Notes under the pieces: generated by a model | Told to the model about the DNA's origin: nothing | What the model saw: only the letters and a program-made list of their open reading frames with translations | The model's database searches: none | Made by a program: the position numbers and the translations under genes | In this document: positions 7,124 through 14,945 of the stretch, one piece after another | How the letters are laid out: every line of letters begins with the position of its first letter | How positions within the stretch are numbered: position 1 is the first letter of the stretch | Source of the DNA: Pseudomonadota bacterium | Lineage (GTDB): Bacteria; Pseudomonadota; Gammaproteobacteria; Burkholderiales; Burkholderiaceae_C | Assembly (NCBI GenBank): GCA_021841865.1 | Contig: JAKCDM010000022.1 | Coordinates: 1-35,838, forward strand | Direction of reading: 5' to 3' | DNA: 35,838 nt

Positions 7124-8086
7124 ATGATGATGCAGCTTTCGCTTCCCCCTTCCGTCCACGTGCTGGTGCATGACTGGCTGAGTGCCAACTGCGTGGTCAT
7201 GCTCGACGATGACCACGAAGCCAGCGTGGTGGATAGCGGCCATCGGGTGCGTGCCGCGGCCACGGTGGCCGGCGTGCGCGGCGCGCTGGCCGGCCGGCGC
7301 CTGAGCCGCGTGGTCAACACCCACCTGCATTCGGACCACTGCGGCGGCAACGCGGCCTTGCAGCGAGCCTTCGGTGCCGAGCGGCCCTGCGCGATCCTGG
7401 TGCCCGCGGGCGAGTTGCAGGCGGTCAACGACTGGGATGAATCGGGCCTGAGCTTCGTGCAGACGGGGCAGCAGGCCGAGGCCTTTCGCGCCGGCTCCAG
7501 CTATGCGGCCGGGGACGAGTTGTGCCTGGGCGGGCTGACGTGGCAGGTCCATGCCGCGCCGGGGCACGACGACCATGCGCTGATGCTGTTCCAGCCCGAC
7601 GCGAGGATCCTGATCAGCGGCGACGCGCTGTGGGAGTACGGCTTCGGCGTGTTGTTTCCCGAGCTGCTCGGCGGCGACGGTTTCGGCGCGCAGCGCCGCA
7701 CGCTGCGCTGTATCGAGCGACTCGACCCGCTGTCGGTGATTCCCGGGCATGGGCCGGTGTTCGGCGACGTGGCCAGCGTGCTGCAGCGCGCGCATGCGCG
7801 ACTGGACATGTTCGAGGCGGACACCGCGCGTCACGCAACGCACGCGCTGCGCGTGTTGCTGAAATTCCACCTGCTCGAGCAGGGGCGCGCGGTGCCTCGG
7901 CAGCAGCTGTGGCGCTGGTTCGAGACCACCTCGCTGGTGCGCGACACGCTGGCCCGTCACTGGCCGGGGCAGTCGCCGCGCGAGGCCTTCGAGCAGACCC
8001 TGGAAGCCTTGCTGCGGGCAGGCGCCGCGGTCGAGCGCGAGCATGGCGTCAGCGACCCCGACACGCCCGGCGGCGCCTCGGCCTGA
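7124..8086 (+). CDS. MBL-fold (metallo-beta-lactamase superfamily) hydrolase
   Basis: The 320-residue protein has the full metal-binding set of the superfamily: His67-x-His69-x-Asp71-His72 in THLHSDH, His148 in APGHDDH, Asp167 in SGDAL and His209 in IPGHGP. The C-terminal 90 residues are helical and resemble the winged-helix-like tail of LACTB2/glyoxalase-II-like members. The substrate is unknown; thioester or phosphodiester hydrolysis is possible. The ATG at 7124 begins MMMQLSLPPS; the frame is open further upstream only through the tandem repeat, which I do not consider coding. recG follows after 39 bases on the same strand. Confidence 0.85.
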   Translation: MMMQLSLPPSVHVLVHDWLSANCVVMLDDDHEASVVDSGHRVRAAATVAGVRGALAGRRLSRVVNTHLHSDHCGGNAALQRAFGAERPCAILVPAGELQAVNDWDESGLSFVQTGQQAEAFRAGSSYAAGDELCLGGLTWQVHAAPGHDDHALMLFQPDARILISGDALWEYGFGVLFPELLGGDGFGAQRRTLRCIERLDPLSVIPGHGPVFGDVASVLQRAHARLDMFEADTARHATHALRVLLKFHLLEQGRAVPRQQLWRWFETTSLVRDTLARHWPGQSPREAFEQTLEALLRAGAAVEREHGVSDPDTPGGASA

Positions 8087-8125
8087 CATGGCCATGAGCG
8101 CTGCGCAGCGCACCGGGCAGGGCCG

Positions 8126-10237
8126 ATGACGGCACCCCGCGCAGGCAAGTCCGCGGCGTCGCGCGCAGGCGCGCCGGCGGCGCAGCGTGCGCAGGCGACC
8201 GCGCCCGGCGAACGCCTGGGCCTGCGCAGCGACTGGGACTACGCGCTGCACCTGCCGCTGCATTACGTCGACGAGACCCGCATCACGCCGATCGCCGCGT
8301 TGCGCGAGGCGCAAGTGGCCGTGGTGCAGGCGCGCGTGGTGCAGGCCGAGCTGATGCCGGCGCGCCGGCGCGTGCTGCGCGTGGTGGTCGAGGATTCCGG
8401 CGGACGCCTGGAGTTGCGTTTTTTCCACTTCTACCCCAGCTGGACGCGGCAATTCGCACCGCAGCGCGAGTTGCGGATCCGCGGCGAGGCGAGGCGCGGG
8501 CTGTTCGGCTTCGAGATGGTGCATCCGGTGTGCCACGCGGCCGCCGCGCATGCCGAGCTGCCCGACAGCCTGACGCCGATCTACCCGGCCGGCGCCGGCA
8601 TCAGCCAGTCCTGGCTGCGCAAGGCCGTATCGGCTGCGCTGGCGCGCCTGGACATGCGCGAATGGCTGCCGCCGGCGTTGCTGGCGCGCCTGGACCTGCC
8701 GCCGATCGGGCAGGCGCTGCGCCTGCTGCACGCGCCGCCGCCGCAGGTCTCGATCGAGCAGCTCGAGGATCGCCGGCATCCGGCGTGGCGCCGGGTCAAG
8801 TTCGACGAGCTGCTGGCGCAGCAGCTGGCGCAGCAGCTGGCGCGGGCGCGACGCGCCGAACAGCGGGCATGGCCGCTGGCGCGGCAGCCCGACGGGTTGG
8901 TGGGGCGACTGCTGCGCGCGCTGCCCTTCGAGCTCACCGTCGACCAGGCCGCCTGCGTTGCCGAGATCGCGACCGATCTCGAGCGCGAGCAGCCGATGCA
9001 TCGCCTGTTGCAGGGCGACGTCGGCAGCGGCAAGACCGTGGTCGCCGCGCTGGCCGCCGCGCAGGCCATCGACAACGGACTGCAGTGCGCGTTGATGGCG
9101 CCCACCGACATCCTGGCCGCGCAGCACCTGCGACGCCTCGCCGAGTGGCTGCAGCCGCTCGGCGTGGGCGTGGCCTGGCTGCGCGGAAGCCAGACCCGGC
9201 GCGAGCGCGAGGCCGAACTGGCGCGCGCCGCCAGCGGCGAGGCGGCGCTGGTGGTGGGCACGCATGCGGTGATCCAGGACAAGGTGCGATTCGCCCGCCT
9301 GGGCCTGGCGGTGGTCGACGAGCAGCACCGCTTCGGTGTCGCCCAGCGCCTGAGCCTGCGCGCCAAGGGCGCCGGAGAGCAGCGCCAGCCGCACCTGCTG
9401 ATGATGACGGCGACTCCGATTCCCCGCACGCTGGCGATGGCGGTGTTCGGCGATCTGGATATCTCCACCATCGCGCATTCGCCGCCGGGGCGCCAGCCGG
9501 TGCGCACCAGGGTGTTTTCCGGGCAGCGCCGCGACGCGGTGATGCTGCGGGTGCGCGAACTCGTGCTTGCCGGGCGCCAGGCCTACTGGGTCTGCCCGCT
9601 GATCGAGGCGTCGGCCGAGCCGAACGACGGGCCCGGCGGACACGCGGAGCTGCGCGACGCGCTGGCCACGCATGCCGAGCTGCAGGCGCTGATGGGCGAG
9701 CAGGCCGGCTGCGTGGGGCTGCTGCACGGGCGCATGCCCGCGGCCCGGAAAGCCGAGGTGATGGGCGACTTCGCCGCCGGAAGTCTTCGGCTGCTGGTGG
9801 CCACGACGGTCATCGAGGTGGGGGTGGACGTGCCCAGCGCCAGCCTGATGGTCATCGAGCATGCCGAGCGCTTCGGCTTGTCGCAGTTGCACCAGTTGCG
9901 CGGGCGTGTCGGGCGCGGCAGCGAAGCGGCGCAGTGCCTGCTGCTGTTCTCGGAGCCGTTGTCGGCGACCGCGCGCGCGCGGTTGCAGGCCATGCACCAG
10001 ACCAGCGACGGATTCGTGCTCGCGCAGAAGGACCTGGAGCTGCGCGGCCCCGGCGAGCTGCTGGGCCAGCGCCAGTCCGGACTGCAGGGGCTGCGCCACG
10101 CCGACCTGCGCGACGACCAGGACCTGCTGGAACTGGCGCGCGAGGCAGCCGCCGAGCTGCTGCGCGAGCACCCCCAGGCGGCGCGCGAGCATCTGCAGCG
10201 CTGGCTCGGCGGCGGCATGGACTGGCTCGCCGCCTGA
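8126..10237 (+). CDS. recG: ATP-dependent DNA helicase RecG
   Basis: This 703-residue superfamily-2 helicase remodels stalled forks and branch-migrates Holliday junctions. The N-terminal wedge (OB-fold) domain spans about residues 30-190. The helicase core has motif I GDVGSGKT (residues 297-304), motif II Asp398-Glu-Gln-His, the MTATPIPRT motif near residue 430, and the C-terminal QLRGRVGRG motif VI with the QRQSGLQGLRHADL tail typical of RecG. The first 30 residues are Ala/Arg-rich and poorly conserved, so the exact start is less certain than the rest. oxyR starts 59 bases downstream on the same strand, a pairing known from other proteobacteria. Confidence 0.97.
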   Translation: MTAPRAGKSAASRAGAPAAQRAQATAPGERLGLRSDWDYALHLPLHYVDETRITPIAALREAQVAVVQARVVQAELMPARRRVLRVVVEDSGGRLELRFFHFYPSWTRQFAPQRELRIRGEARRGLFGFEMVHPVCHAAAAHAELPDSLTPIYPAGAGISQSWLRKAVSAALARLDMREWLPPALLARLDLPPIGQALRLLHAPPPQVSIEQLEDRRHPAWRRVKFDELLAQQLAQQLARARRAEQRAWPLARQPDGLVGRLLRALPFELTVDQAACVAEIATDLEREQPMHRLLQGDVGSGKTVVAALAAAQAIDNGLQCALMAPTDILAAQHLRRLAEWLQPLGVGVAWLRGSQTRREREAELARAASGEAALVVGTHAVIQDKVRFARLGLAVVDEQHRFGVAQRLSLRAKGAGEQRQPHLLMMTATPIPRTLAMAVFGDLDISTIAHSPPGRQPVRTRVFSGQRRDAVMLRVRELVLAGRQAYWVCPLIEASAEPNDGPGGHAELRDALATHAELQALMGEQAGCVGLLHGRMPAARKAEVMGDFAAGSLRLLVATTVIEVGVDVPSASLMVIEHAERFGLSQLHQLRGRVGRGSEAAQCLLLFSEPLSATARARLQAMHQTSDGFVLAQKDLELRGPGELLGQRQSGLQGLRHADLRDDQDLLELAREAAAELLREHPQAAREHLQRWLGGGMDWLAA

Positions 10238-10252
10238 GCGGTAGCCTGGTCA

Positions 10253-10289
10253 ATAGTCTGGGATCATTCGTTCCCCAGTGTGCTTTAAT
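10253..10289 (+). promoter_or_regulatory. Possible OxyR-type operator overlapping the oxyR promoter
   Basis: Four tetranucleotides spaced by seven bases each (ATAG-N7-TCAT-N7-CCAG-N7-TAAT) fit the geometry of the OxyR site ATAG-N7-CTAT-N7-ATAG-N7-CTAT. Only the first half-site matches fully; the others match at two of four bases. The site ends 7 bases before the oxyR ATG, overlapping a -10-like TTTAAT, as expected for autoregulation. Spacing supports it and base identity is weak. Confidence 0.35.
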
Positions 10290-10296
10290 ACAAGCT

Positions 10297-11304
10297 ATGA
10301 CGCTGACCGAGTTGCGCTATATCGTCGCCGTCGCCCGGGAGCGACATTTCGGCCGGGCCGCGGAGGCCTGTTTCGTGAGCCAGCCGACCCTGTCGGTGGC
10401 GATCAAGAAGCTCGAGGAAGAGCTCGACGTGAAGATCTTCGAGCGCGGAGGCAGCGAGGTCAGCATCACGCCGATCGGCGCCGAGATCATCGAGCAGGCG
10501 CAGCGCGTGCTGGAACAGTCGTCGGCGATTCGCGAAATCGCCAAGCGCGGCAAGGACCCGCTCGCGGGGCCGCTGCGCGTGGGCGTGATCTACACCGTCG
10601 CGCCCTACCTGCTGCCCCCGCTGGTGCGTCGGGTCATCGATCTGACTCCGCAGATGCCGCTGATGCTGCAGGAGCAGCTCACCGTGCGCCTGCTGGAGAT
10701 GCTGCGCAATGGCGAACTCGACGTCGCGGTGCTCGCCGAGCCCTTTCCCGACCACGGACTGGCGATCGCACCGCTGTACGACGAGCCCTTCCTGGTCGCC
10801 GTGCCGCGCGGGCACCGGCTGGCGCACGCGCGCTCGGTGCGCAGCGAGGAGATCCGCGACGAGACCATGCTGCTGCTGGGCACCGGGCACTGCTTTCGCG
10901 ACCACGTGCTCGAGGTCTGTCCCGAGTTCGCGCGGTTCTCGCCTGGTTCGGACGGAATCCGCAAGAGCTTCGAGGGCTCGTCGCTGGAGACCATCAAGCA
11001 CATGGTCGCGTCGGGCATGGGGATCACCATCCTGCCCAGAATGTCGGCCCAGGCCGATGCCGACGCGTCGAATGCTGGTGGGCAGATCCGCTACGTGCCG
11101 TTTCGCGACCCGGTGCCCACGCGGCGCGTGGTGCTGGCGTGGCGCAAGACCTTCACGCGCACGGTGGCCATCGATGCGCTGCGCAGGGCGGTACTCGAAT
11201 GCGATCTGCCGGGAGTGATCAAGCTCGACCAAGCGATGCCTGCCGGCACCGCAGAGCCGTCCGCGCTGGCCGCCCCGCGCGAGCCGGCGCAGCCGGCCGC
11301 TTGA
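10297..11304 (+). CDS. oxyR: Hydrogen-peroxide-sensing LysR-type regulator OxyR
   Basis: The 335-residue protein has an N-terminal LysR helix-turn-helix (residues 1-60, MTLTELRYIVAVARERHFGRAA...) and a substrate-binding-like sensor domain. The peroxide-reactive cysteines fall at Cys199 (GTGHCF) and Cys208 (LEVC), the same numbers as in E. coli OxyR, which strongly supports peroxide sensing by disulfide formation. A C-terminal Ala/Pro-rich extension of about 30 residues goes beyond the E. coli protein. It follows recG in the same direction. Its own upstream region holds a weak OxyR-like site. It converges on the Lrp-type gene. Confidence 0.95.
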   Translation: MTLTELRYIVAVARERHFGRAAEACFVSQPTLSVAIKKLEEELDVKIFERGGSEVSITPIGAEIIEQAQRVLEQSSAIREIAKRGKDPLAGPLRVGVIYTVAPYLLPPLVRRVIDLTPQMPLMLQEQLTVRLLEMLRNGELDVAVLAEPFPDHGLAIAPLYDEPFLVAVPRGHRLAHARSVRSEEIRDETMLLLGTGHCFRDHVLEVCPEFARFSPGSDGIRKSFEGSSLETIKHMVASGMGITILPRMSAQADADASNAGGQIRYVPFRDPVPTRRVVLAWRKTFTRTVAIDALRRAVLECDLPGVIKLDQAMPAGTAEPSALAAPREPAQPAA

Positions 11305-11373
11305 GGCGCGCGTCGCATCGCGCGTCGCCCGCGGCATCGCGGCGGCCCGGAAGGATCGCCGTGCGCCTACCGC

Positions 11374-11850
11374 TCACTCCACCTGCAGTGCGTGGGTGTT
11401 CTTCACTTCCTCCATCACCACGTAGGTGCGGGTTTCGCGCACCCCGGGCAGCGCCAGCAGGACCTTGTTGAGGAACTCGCGATAGGCGTCCATGTCGCTG
11501 ACGCGGGTCTTGAGCAGGTAGTCGAAGTCGCCGGCCACCATGTAGCACTCGAGGATCTCGGGGCGCTCACGGGCCGCCTCCTTGAAACGCTCGAACACGT
11601 CGGGGCTGCCGCGGTCGAGCAGGACCTCGATGCACACGAGCAGCGACGCCCCCAGCTTCTGCGGGTTCAGGCGTGCCTCGTAGCCGAGGATGAATTGTTC
11701 ACGCACCAGGCGCCTGACGCGTTCGAGCACCGCCGTGGGCGAAAGGTGCACCGCTTGCGCCAGCGCCAGGTTGGACATGCGGCCATCACCCTGCAGCAGG
11801 GCGAGAATGCGCCGATCAACGCGATCGAGGGCGCTGGCGGCATCTTTCAT
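11374..11850 (-). CDS. Lrp/AsnC-family transcriptional regulator
   Basis: The 158-residue protein has the two-part Lrp architecture: a winged HTH (about residues 8-60, LDRVDRRILALLQGDGRMSN with the HLSPTAVLERVRRL recognition region) and a C-terminal RAM/AsnC ligand-binding domain (about 68-150, with GDFDYLLKTRV). Such proteins form octamers and respond to amino acids, often leucine or other branched-chain ones. The ATG at 11850 is preceded by CCGGAGG about 10 bases upstream. It is divergent from proC across a 377-base gap, so control of amino-acid metabolism is plausible, though not shown. A 5-bp inverted repeat (ACGTG / CACGT, 11882-11899) upstream could be an operator. Confidence 0.93.
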   Translation of the reverse strand: MKDAASALDRVDRRILALLQGDGRMSNLALAQAVHLSPTAVLERVRRLVREQFILGYEARLNPQKLGASLLVCIEVLLDRGSPDVFERFKEAARERPEILECYMVAGDFDYLLKTRVSDMDAYREFLNKVLLALPGVRETRTYVVMEEVKNTHALQVE

Positions 11851-12227
11851 GGTTTGCAGCCTCCGGAAATGAGGTGGAACGACGTGGAACACTTCACGTT
11901 GCGGCGTACCTTCGCAAGCGGCCGCGCGGAGCGGGCGCGGCCTGGTACGTCGCCTGGCACGAAGCCGGAATGGTCCGGCTTCTTCGACAGCAGGGTTTAA
12001 TTGTCGCCGATCGGCGGGAAAACAGGCACATCAATCGCCGAGTAGGCGTCGAGCTTGTGGGTCCATGTCCGATCGCGGCATGCGCCGCGGAGCATTCGCG
12101 CGCCGCGGGCACGGCGCCTAGTGGAATGAATCGTTCATGAAATCGTCATCGATTATCACTCCTGTGGGCATTCCTGCCGCTGTCTGGGAGTATTCTTCTT
12201 TCGGAATATGTGCAAGCTGAGGCGATA
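11851..12227. other. Intergenic region between lrp-type gene and proC
   Basis: This 377-base divergent gap has no ORF I would support. It contains a perfect 8-bp hairpin GAAGCCGG / CCGGCTTC (11961-11982), an A+T-richer stretch at 12120-12210 with a small palindrome ATGAA-TCG-TTCAT (12126-12138), and repeated ATCG/ATGA motifs that would suit an Lrp-type binding region and the proC promoter. No clear -35/-10 pair could be fixed. Confidence 0.4.
11961..11982. other. GC-rich hairpin in the lrp-proC gap
   Basis: A perfect 8-bp inverted repeat GAAGCCGG / CCGGCTTC with a 6-base loop is present. There is no T-run, so it is not an intrinsic terminator; its role is unknown. Confidence 0.35.
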
Positions 12228-13073
12228 ATGCGACGCATGCACGAAATCACCATCGCCTTCATCGGGGGCGGCAACATGGCGGGCGCCATCGTCGGCGGTC
12301 TTCGCCGCGGCGGCGTCGACCCCGCGCGCCTGCGCGTGGTCGAGCCGCTGGCCGCGCAGCGCGAGCAATTGCAGGAACGCTTCGGCGTGCAGGCGCAGGC
12401 CGAGCCGGGGCCGCAGCTCGAATCGGTCGACGTCGTCGTCTGGGCGGTCAAGCCGCAGCAGTTCGCGCAGGCGGCGCGGGCATTGCGCGAGCGCGCGCCG
12501 GCGAGCGCTGGCGCGCTGCACCTGAGCATCATGGCCGGCGTGCGCTGCGCGGCGGTGGCGCGGCTGGCCGCGGCGCAGCGCGTGGTGCGCGCGATGCCGA
12601 ACACGCCCGCGCTGATCGGGCGTGGCGTCTCGGGCCTGTATGCCAATGCGCGATGCGGCGCTGCCGAGCGCGAGGTGGCCGAGCAGGTCCTGCGTCCCAC
12701 CGGGGAACTCGTATGGGTCGACAGCGAACCGGCGCTCGACGCGGTCACCGCGGTGTCGGGCTCGGGACCCGCATACATGTTTCTCGTGCTGGAGTCGTTG
12801 ATCGCCGCCGGCGTGCGCCTGGGCTTGTCCGAGGATGTCGCGCGGCGCCTGGCGCTGGGCACCATGTCGGGCGCCGCCGCGCTGGCCGCGGACTCGCCGT
12901 CCACGCCTGCGCAGTTGCGCGAGCAGGTCACGAGCAAGGGCGGGACCACCGCCGCCGCGCTGGACGTGCTGCGCCAGCGCGATCTGGCCGGTGCCTTCGA
13001 CGCCGCGCTGCAGGCCGCTGCGCGCCGCGCCGCCGAGCTGGCCGACGCGCTGGAGCGGGACTGCGGGGACTGA
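12228..13073 (+). CDS. proC: Pyrroline-5-carboxylate reductase
   Basis: This 281-residue enzyme reduces pyrroline-5-carboxylate to proline with NAD(P)H, the last step of proline synthesis. The N-terminal Rossmann motif IAFIGGGNMAGAIVGGL, the central VVRAMPNTPALIGRGVSGLY block, and the C-terminal signature AVSGSGPAYMFLVLESL with TSKGGTTAAAL are all intact. The ATG at 12228 is preceded by GAGG 8 bases upstream; an ATG at 12237 lacks a ribosome-binding site and a GTG at 12210 would only add six residues. It is divergent from the Lrp-type regulator and followed by two hairpins and tRNA-Ser. Confidence 0.96.
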   Translation: MRRMHEITIAFIGGGNMAGAIVGGLRRGGVDPARLRVVEPLAAQREQLQERFGVQAQAEPGPQLESVDVVVWAVKPQQFAQAARALRERAPASAGALHLSIMAGVRCAAVARLAAAQRVVRAMPNTPALIGRGVSGLYANARCGAAEREVAEQVLRPTGELVWVDSEPALDAVTAVSGSGPAYMFLVLESLIAAGVRLGLSEDVARRLALGTMSGAAALAADSPSTPAQLREQVTSKGGTTAAALDVLRQRDLAGAFDAALQAAARRAAELADALERDCGD

Positions 13074-13074
13074 G

Positions 13075-13098
13075 CCCGGGCGCGCCGGCGCGCCCGGG
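13075..13098 (+). terminator. 24-bp perfect palindrome just after the proC stop
   Basis: Starting one base after the stop codon, CCCGGGCGCGCC and its exact complement meet with no spacer, so the RNA could form a very stable 12-bp or slightly shorter hairpin. No T-run follows. A second stem-loop lies a few bases downstream. Together they probably define the proC transcript end. Confidence 0.5.
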
Positions 13099-13100
13099 AT

Positions 13101-13129
13101 GCGACCCATGGCTTGCCCCATGGGTTCGC
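13101..13129 (+). terminator. Second stem-loop after proC
   Basis: ACCCATGG and CCATGGGT form an 8-bp stem around a short loop, extended by a bulged GCG/CGC pair. It directly follows the 24-bp palindrome, lacks a T-run, and lies before the tRNA promoter region. Confidence 0.4.
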
Positions 13130-13131
13130 CG

Positions 13132-13161
13132 TGGCAATGCCCTCGCGCCTGCTGCTACGAT
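13132..13161 (+). promoter_or_regulatory. Candidate promoter for tRNA-Ser
   Basis: TGGCAA (13132) and TACGAT (13156) are separated by 18 bases and end 12 bases before the mature tRNA 5-prime end. It is a weak match but well placed. Confidence 0.35.
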
Positions 13162-13173
13162 GTCAGGCTTCCC

Positions 13174-13264
13174 GGAGAGATGGATGAGCGGTTTAAGTCG
13201 CACGCCTGGAAAGCGTGTAAGGGTGAACAGCCCTTCGGGGGTTCGAATCCCCCTCTCTCCGCCA
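13174..13264 (+). tRNA. tRNA-Ser (anticodon GGA)
   Basis: A class II tRNA of 91 nucleotides including an encoded CCA end. The acceptor stem is GGAGAGA / TCTCTCC, the anticodon stem CACGC / GCGTG frames the loop CTGGAAA with anticodon GGA, a long serine-type variable arm follows, and the T-arm has GGGGGTTCGAATCCCCC. It reads UCC and UCU codons. It has its own downstream terminator and stands as a single gene. No integrase or direct repeat suggests use as an attachment site. Confidence 0.97.
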
Positions 13265-13271
13265 GGTTTGC

Positions 13272-13297
13272 AGCCCGGGCCATCGCCCGGGCTTTTT
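13272..13297 (+). terminator. Intrinsic terminator after tRNA-Ser
   Basis: A perfect 9-bp stem AGCCCGGGC / GCCCGGGCT with loop CATC is followed by a T-run of five (counting the stem end). It lies 8 bases after the CCA end. Confidence 0.9.
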
Positions 13298-13349
13298 GTT
13301 GGGCATTGCGCGTGGTGCGCGGTCGCGTGCCAGCGCGGGGAATCGGCTC

Positions 13350-14213
13350 ATGCATTGGCTCGCACTCGCCGTCTGTTTCAGTGTTGCCGTGTCGTTGTGG
13401 CTCAGGCAGGCGGCGGCATGGCGCCTGGATCTCGGCCAGATCGTGCTGTGGAACTACGCTGCGGCAGGGATTTCCTGCCTGCTGCTGCTGCACCCTCGCC
13501 TCGATGCGCGCGCACTGGGTTCGCTGCCGTGGGGGATCGTGCTGGCGCTGGGGGTCGTGCTGCCGGGGCTGTTCCTGATCATGGGGCGCGCGGTGCAGAC
13601 CGCGGGCATCGTGCGCGCCGATACCGCGCAGCGACTTTCGCTGCTGCTTTCGCTGCTGGCCGCATTCACCTGGTTCGGCCAGCGGGTCGACGCCTGGCAG
13701 ATGGCCGGGCTCGCCCTCGGCCTGCCCGCGATGCTGGCGCTGCTCGCGCGCCCGACGCGCACGCCGGCGCGCGCCGCGCCAGGCCTGGCCTCGGCGCTGT
13801 GGCTGTGCGCCGTCTGGGTGGGCTATGCGCTGGTCGATGTGCTGCTCAAGCTGGTGGCGCTGCGCGGCGGGGATTTCGGCACCACGCTGCAGACCTCCTT
13901 CGTGCTGGCCTTCGCCTGCATGGCGGTGGCGCAGGCCTGGCGCATGACGCGCGGCGCGCGCGCCGATGCGCGCAGCCTGGGGGCCGGGGTGGTGCTCGGC
14001 CTGCTCAATTTCGCGAACATCGATTGCTACATCCGCGCCCACATCCAGCTGCATGCCAACCCGGCGGTGGTGTTCGCCGGCATGAACCTCGGCGTGGTGG
14101 CGCTCAGCGCGCTGCTGGGAATGCTGTGGCTGCGTGAGCCGACCAGCAGGATCAACCGCGCCGGCCTGCTGCTCGCGGGGCTGGCCATCGCCGCGCTGGC
14201 GCGCGTGGCCTGA
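13350..14213 (+). CDS. DMT/EamA-like multi-spanning membrane protein
   Basis: The 287-residue protein is strongly hydrophobic with about nine to ten predicted membrane segments arranged in two similar halves (residues about 1-130 and 148-285), each half ending with an EamA-like pattern (MNLGVVALSALLGMLWLREP in the second). This is the drug/metabolite transporter superfamily layout; the substrate is unknown. The ATG at 13350 follows a GGGGA ribosome-binding site and removes a basic 18-residue upstream stretch that overlaps the tRNA terminator. Its stop codon directly abuts the stop of the convergent anti-sigma gene (TGATCA), leaving no intergenic base. Confidence 0.8.
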   Translation: MHWLALAVCFSVAVSLWLRQAAAWRLDLGQIVLWNYAAAGISCLLLLHPRLDARALGSLPWGIVLALGVVLPGLFLIMGRAVQTAGIVRADTAQRLSLLLSLLAAFTWFGQRVDAWQMAGLALGLPAMLALLARPTRTPARAAPGLASALWLCAVWVGYALVDVLLKLVALRGGDFGTTLQTSFVLAFACMAVAQAWRMTRGARADARSLGAGVVLGLLNFANIDCYIRAHIQLHANPAVVFAGMNLGVVALSALLGMLWLREPTSRINRAGLLLAGLAIAALARVA

Positions 14214-14945
14214 TCAGCCCTCGGCGGGGGCGTCGGCGCTGGCCACCTGCCGCCCGACGTAGGTCACCGGGCCGGTGGGTTGCCCGGTCGGCGAGCCGCC
14301 CTGCGGCTCGACGCTGATGGCGAAGCCCCTGGCCTGCAGCGCGGCGGCCAGCAGCGTGGGCGGCATCGGCATGCGGAAGGTGCCGTGCAGTTGCACCACT
14401 CCGGCGGCGATCGGCTTGCCTTGCGCGGGCAGTACCCACAGCTCGAAGGACTTGCCCTGCGGCGCCGCCTGCTCGCCGATGGCCGTCAGCGAGGCCTGCG
14501 CGCCGCGCACATGCAGCAGCGCGGCGTGTCCGGCCGGCCCGGCCAGCACCGCGACGAGCTGGGCGGGCTGGCCGGCCGGCTGCAGCGCCGGGCGCTGCAG
14601 CAGCAGCGCGAGCACCAGCGCGCCGGCGGCGACGGCCAGGCCGCCCATGCCCAACGCCAGCGCACGCCAGGCGCGCAGGCCCCATGCGCGCGCGCCGCGC
14701 ATCGCGGCGGAATCCGCGGCCGCCGGCTCCAGGCGCTGTTGCACGGCCTGCCACACGCGCTGCGGCGTGTGCTCGGGAAGCAGCCCCTGCTCCAGGCGAT
14801 CGCGCCAGCGCTGCAGGCTTTGCGCGGCCAGCGGCTGCGTGCGCAGCAGGGTCTCGAAGCGGCGCCGGGCGCCCGGCGCCATGCCACCGGTGAGGTAATC
14901 GGCGGCGAGCCGGTCCAGCAACTCGGGGTTGCGCTCGAGTCTCAT
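14214..14945 (-). CDS. RskA-type anti-sigma factor
   Basis: The 243-residue protein has a cytoplasmic N-terminal helical region (residues 1-75, beginning MRLERNPELLDRLAADYLTGG) that would hold the sigma factor, one membrane segment at about residues 95-116, and a periplasmic RskA C-terminal domain with the QGKSFELWVLP signature. It lacks the HxxxCxxC zinc motif of ZAS anti-sigmas. Its ATG overlaps the sigma stop by one base (TGATG), so the pair is translationally coupled. Release of the sigma factor by regulated proteolysis of the membrane protein is known for this family and inferred here. Confidence 0.88.
   Translation of the reverse strand: MRLERNPELLDRLAADYLTGGMAPGARRRFETLLRTQPLAAQSLQRWRDRLEQGLLPEHTPQRVWQAVQQRLEPAAADSAAMRGARAWGLRAWRALALGMGGLAVAAGALVLALLLQRPALQPAGQPAQLVAVLAGPAGHAALLHVRGAQASLTAIGEQAAPQGKSFELWVLPAQGKPIAAGVVQLHGTFRMPMPPTLLAAALQARGFAISVEPQGGSPTGQPTGPVTYVGRQVASADAPAEG

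Noticed and set aside
6956-10192. Open frame of 1078 codons on the minus strand opposite the MBL-fold gene and recG
   Set aside because: It is Gln/Arg/Ala/His-rich with no domain and lies exactly antisense to well-conserved recG; such frames are common in very G+C-rich DNA.
11873-12140. Possible small proteins in the lrp-proC gap
   Set aside because: The frames are short, Arg/Ala-rich, lack ribosome-binding sites and conserved features.
13174-13264. tRNA-Ser as a possible integration site for a mobile element
   Set aside because: No integrase, no direct repeat of the tRNA end and no composition shift follow; the next gene is a normal chromosomal membrane protein.
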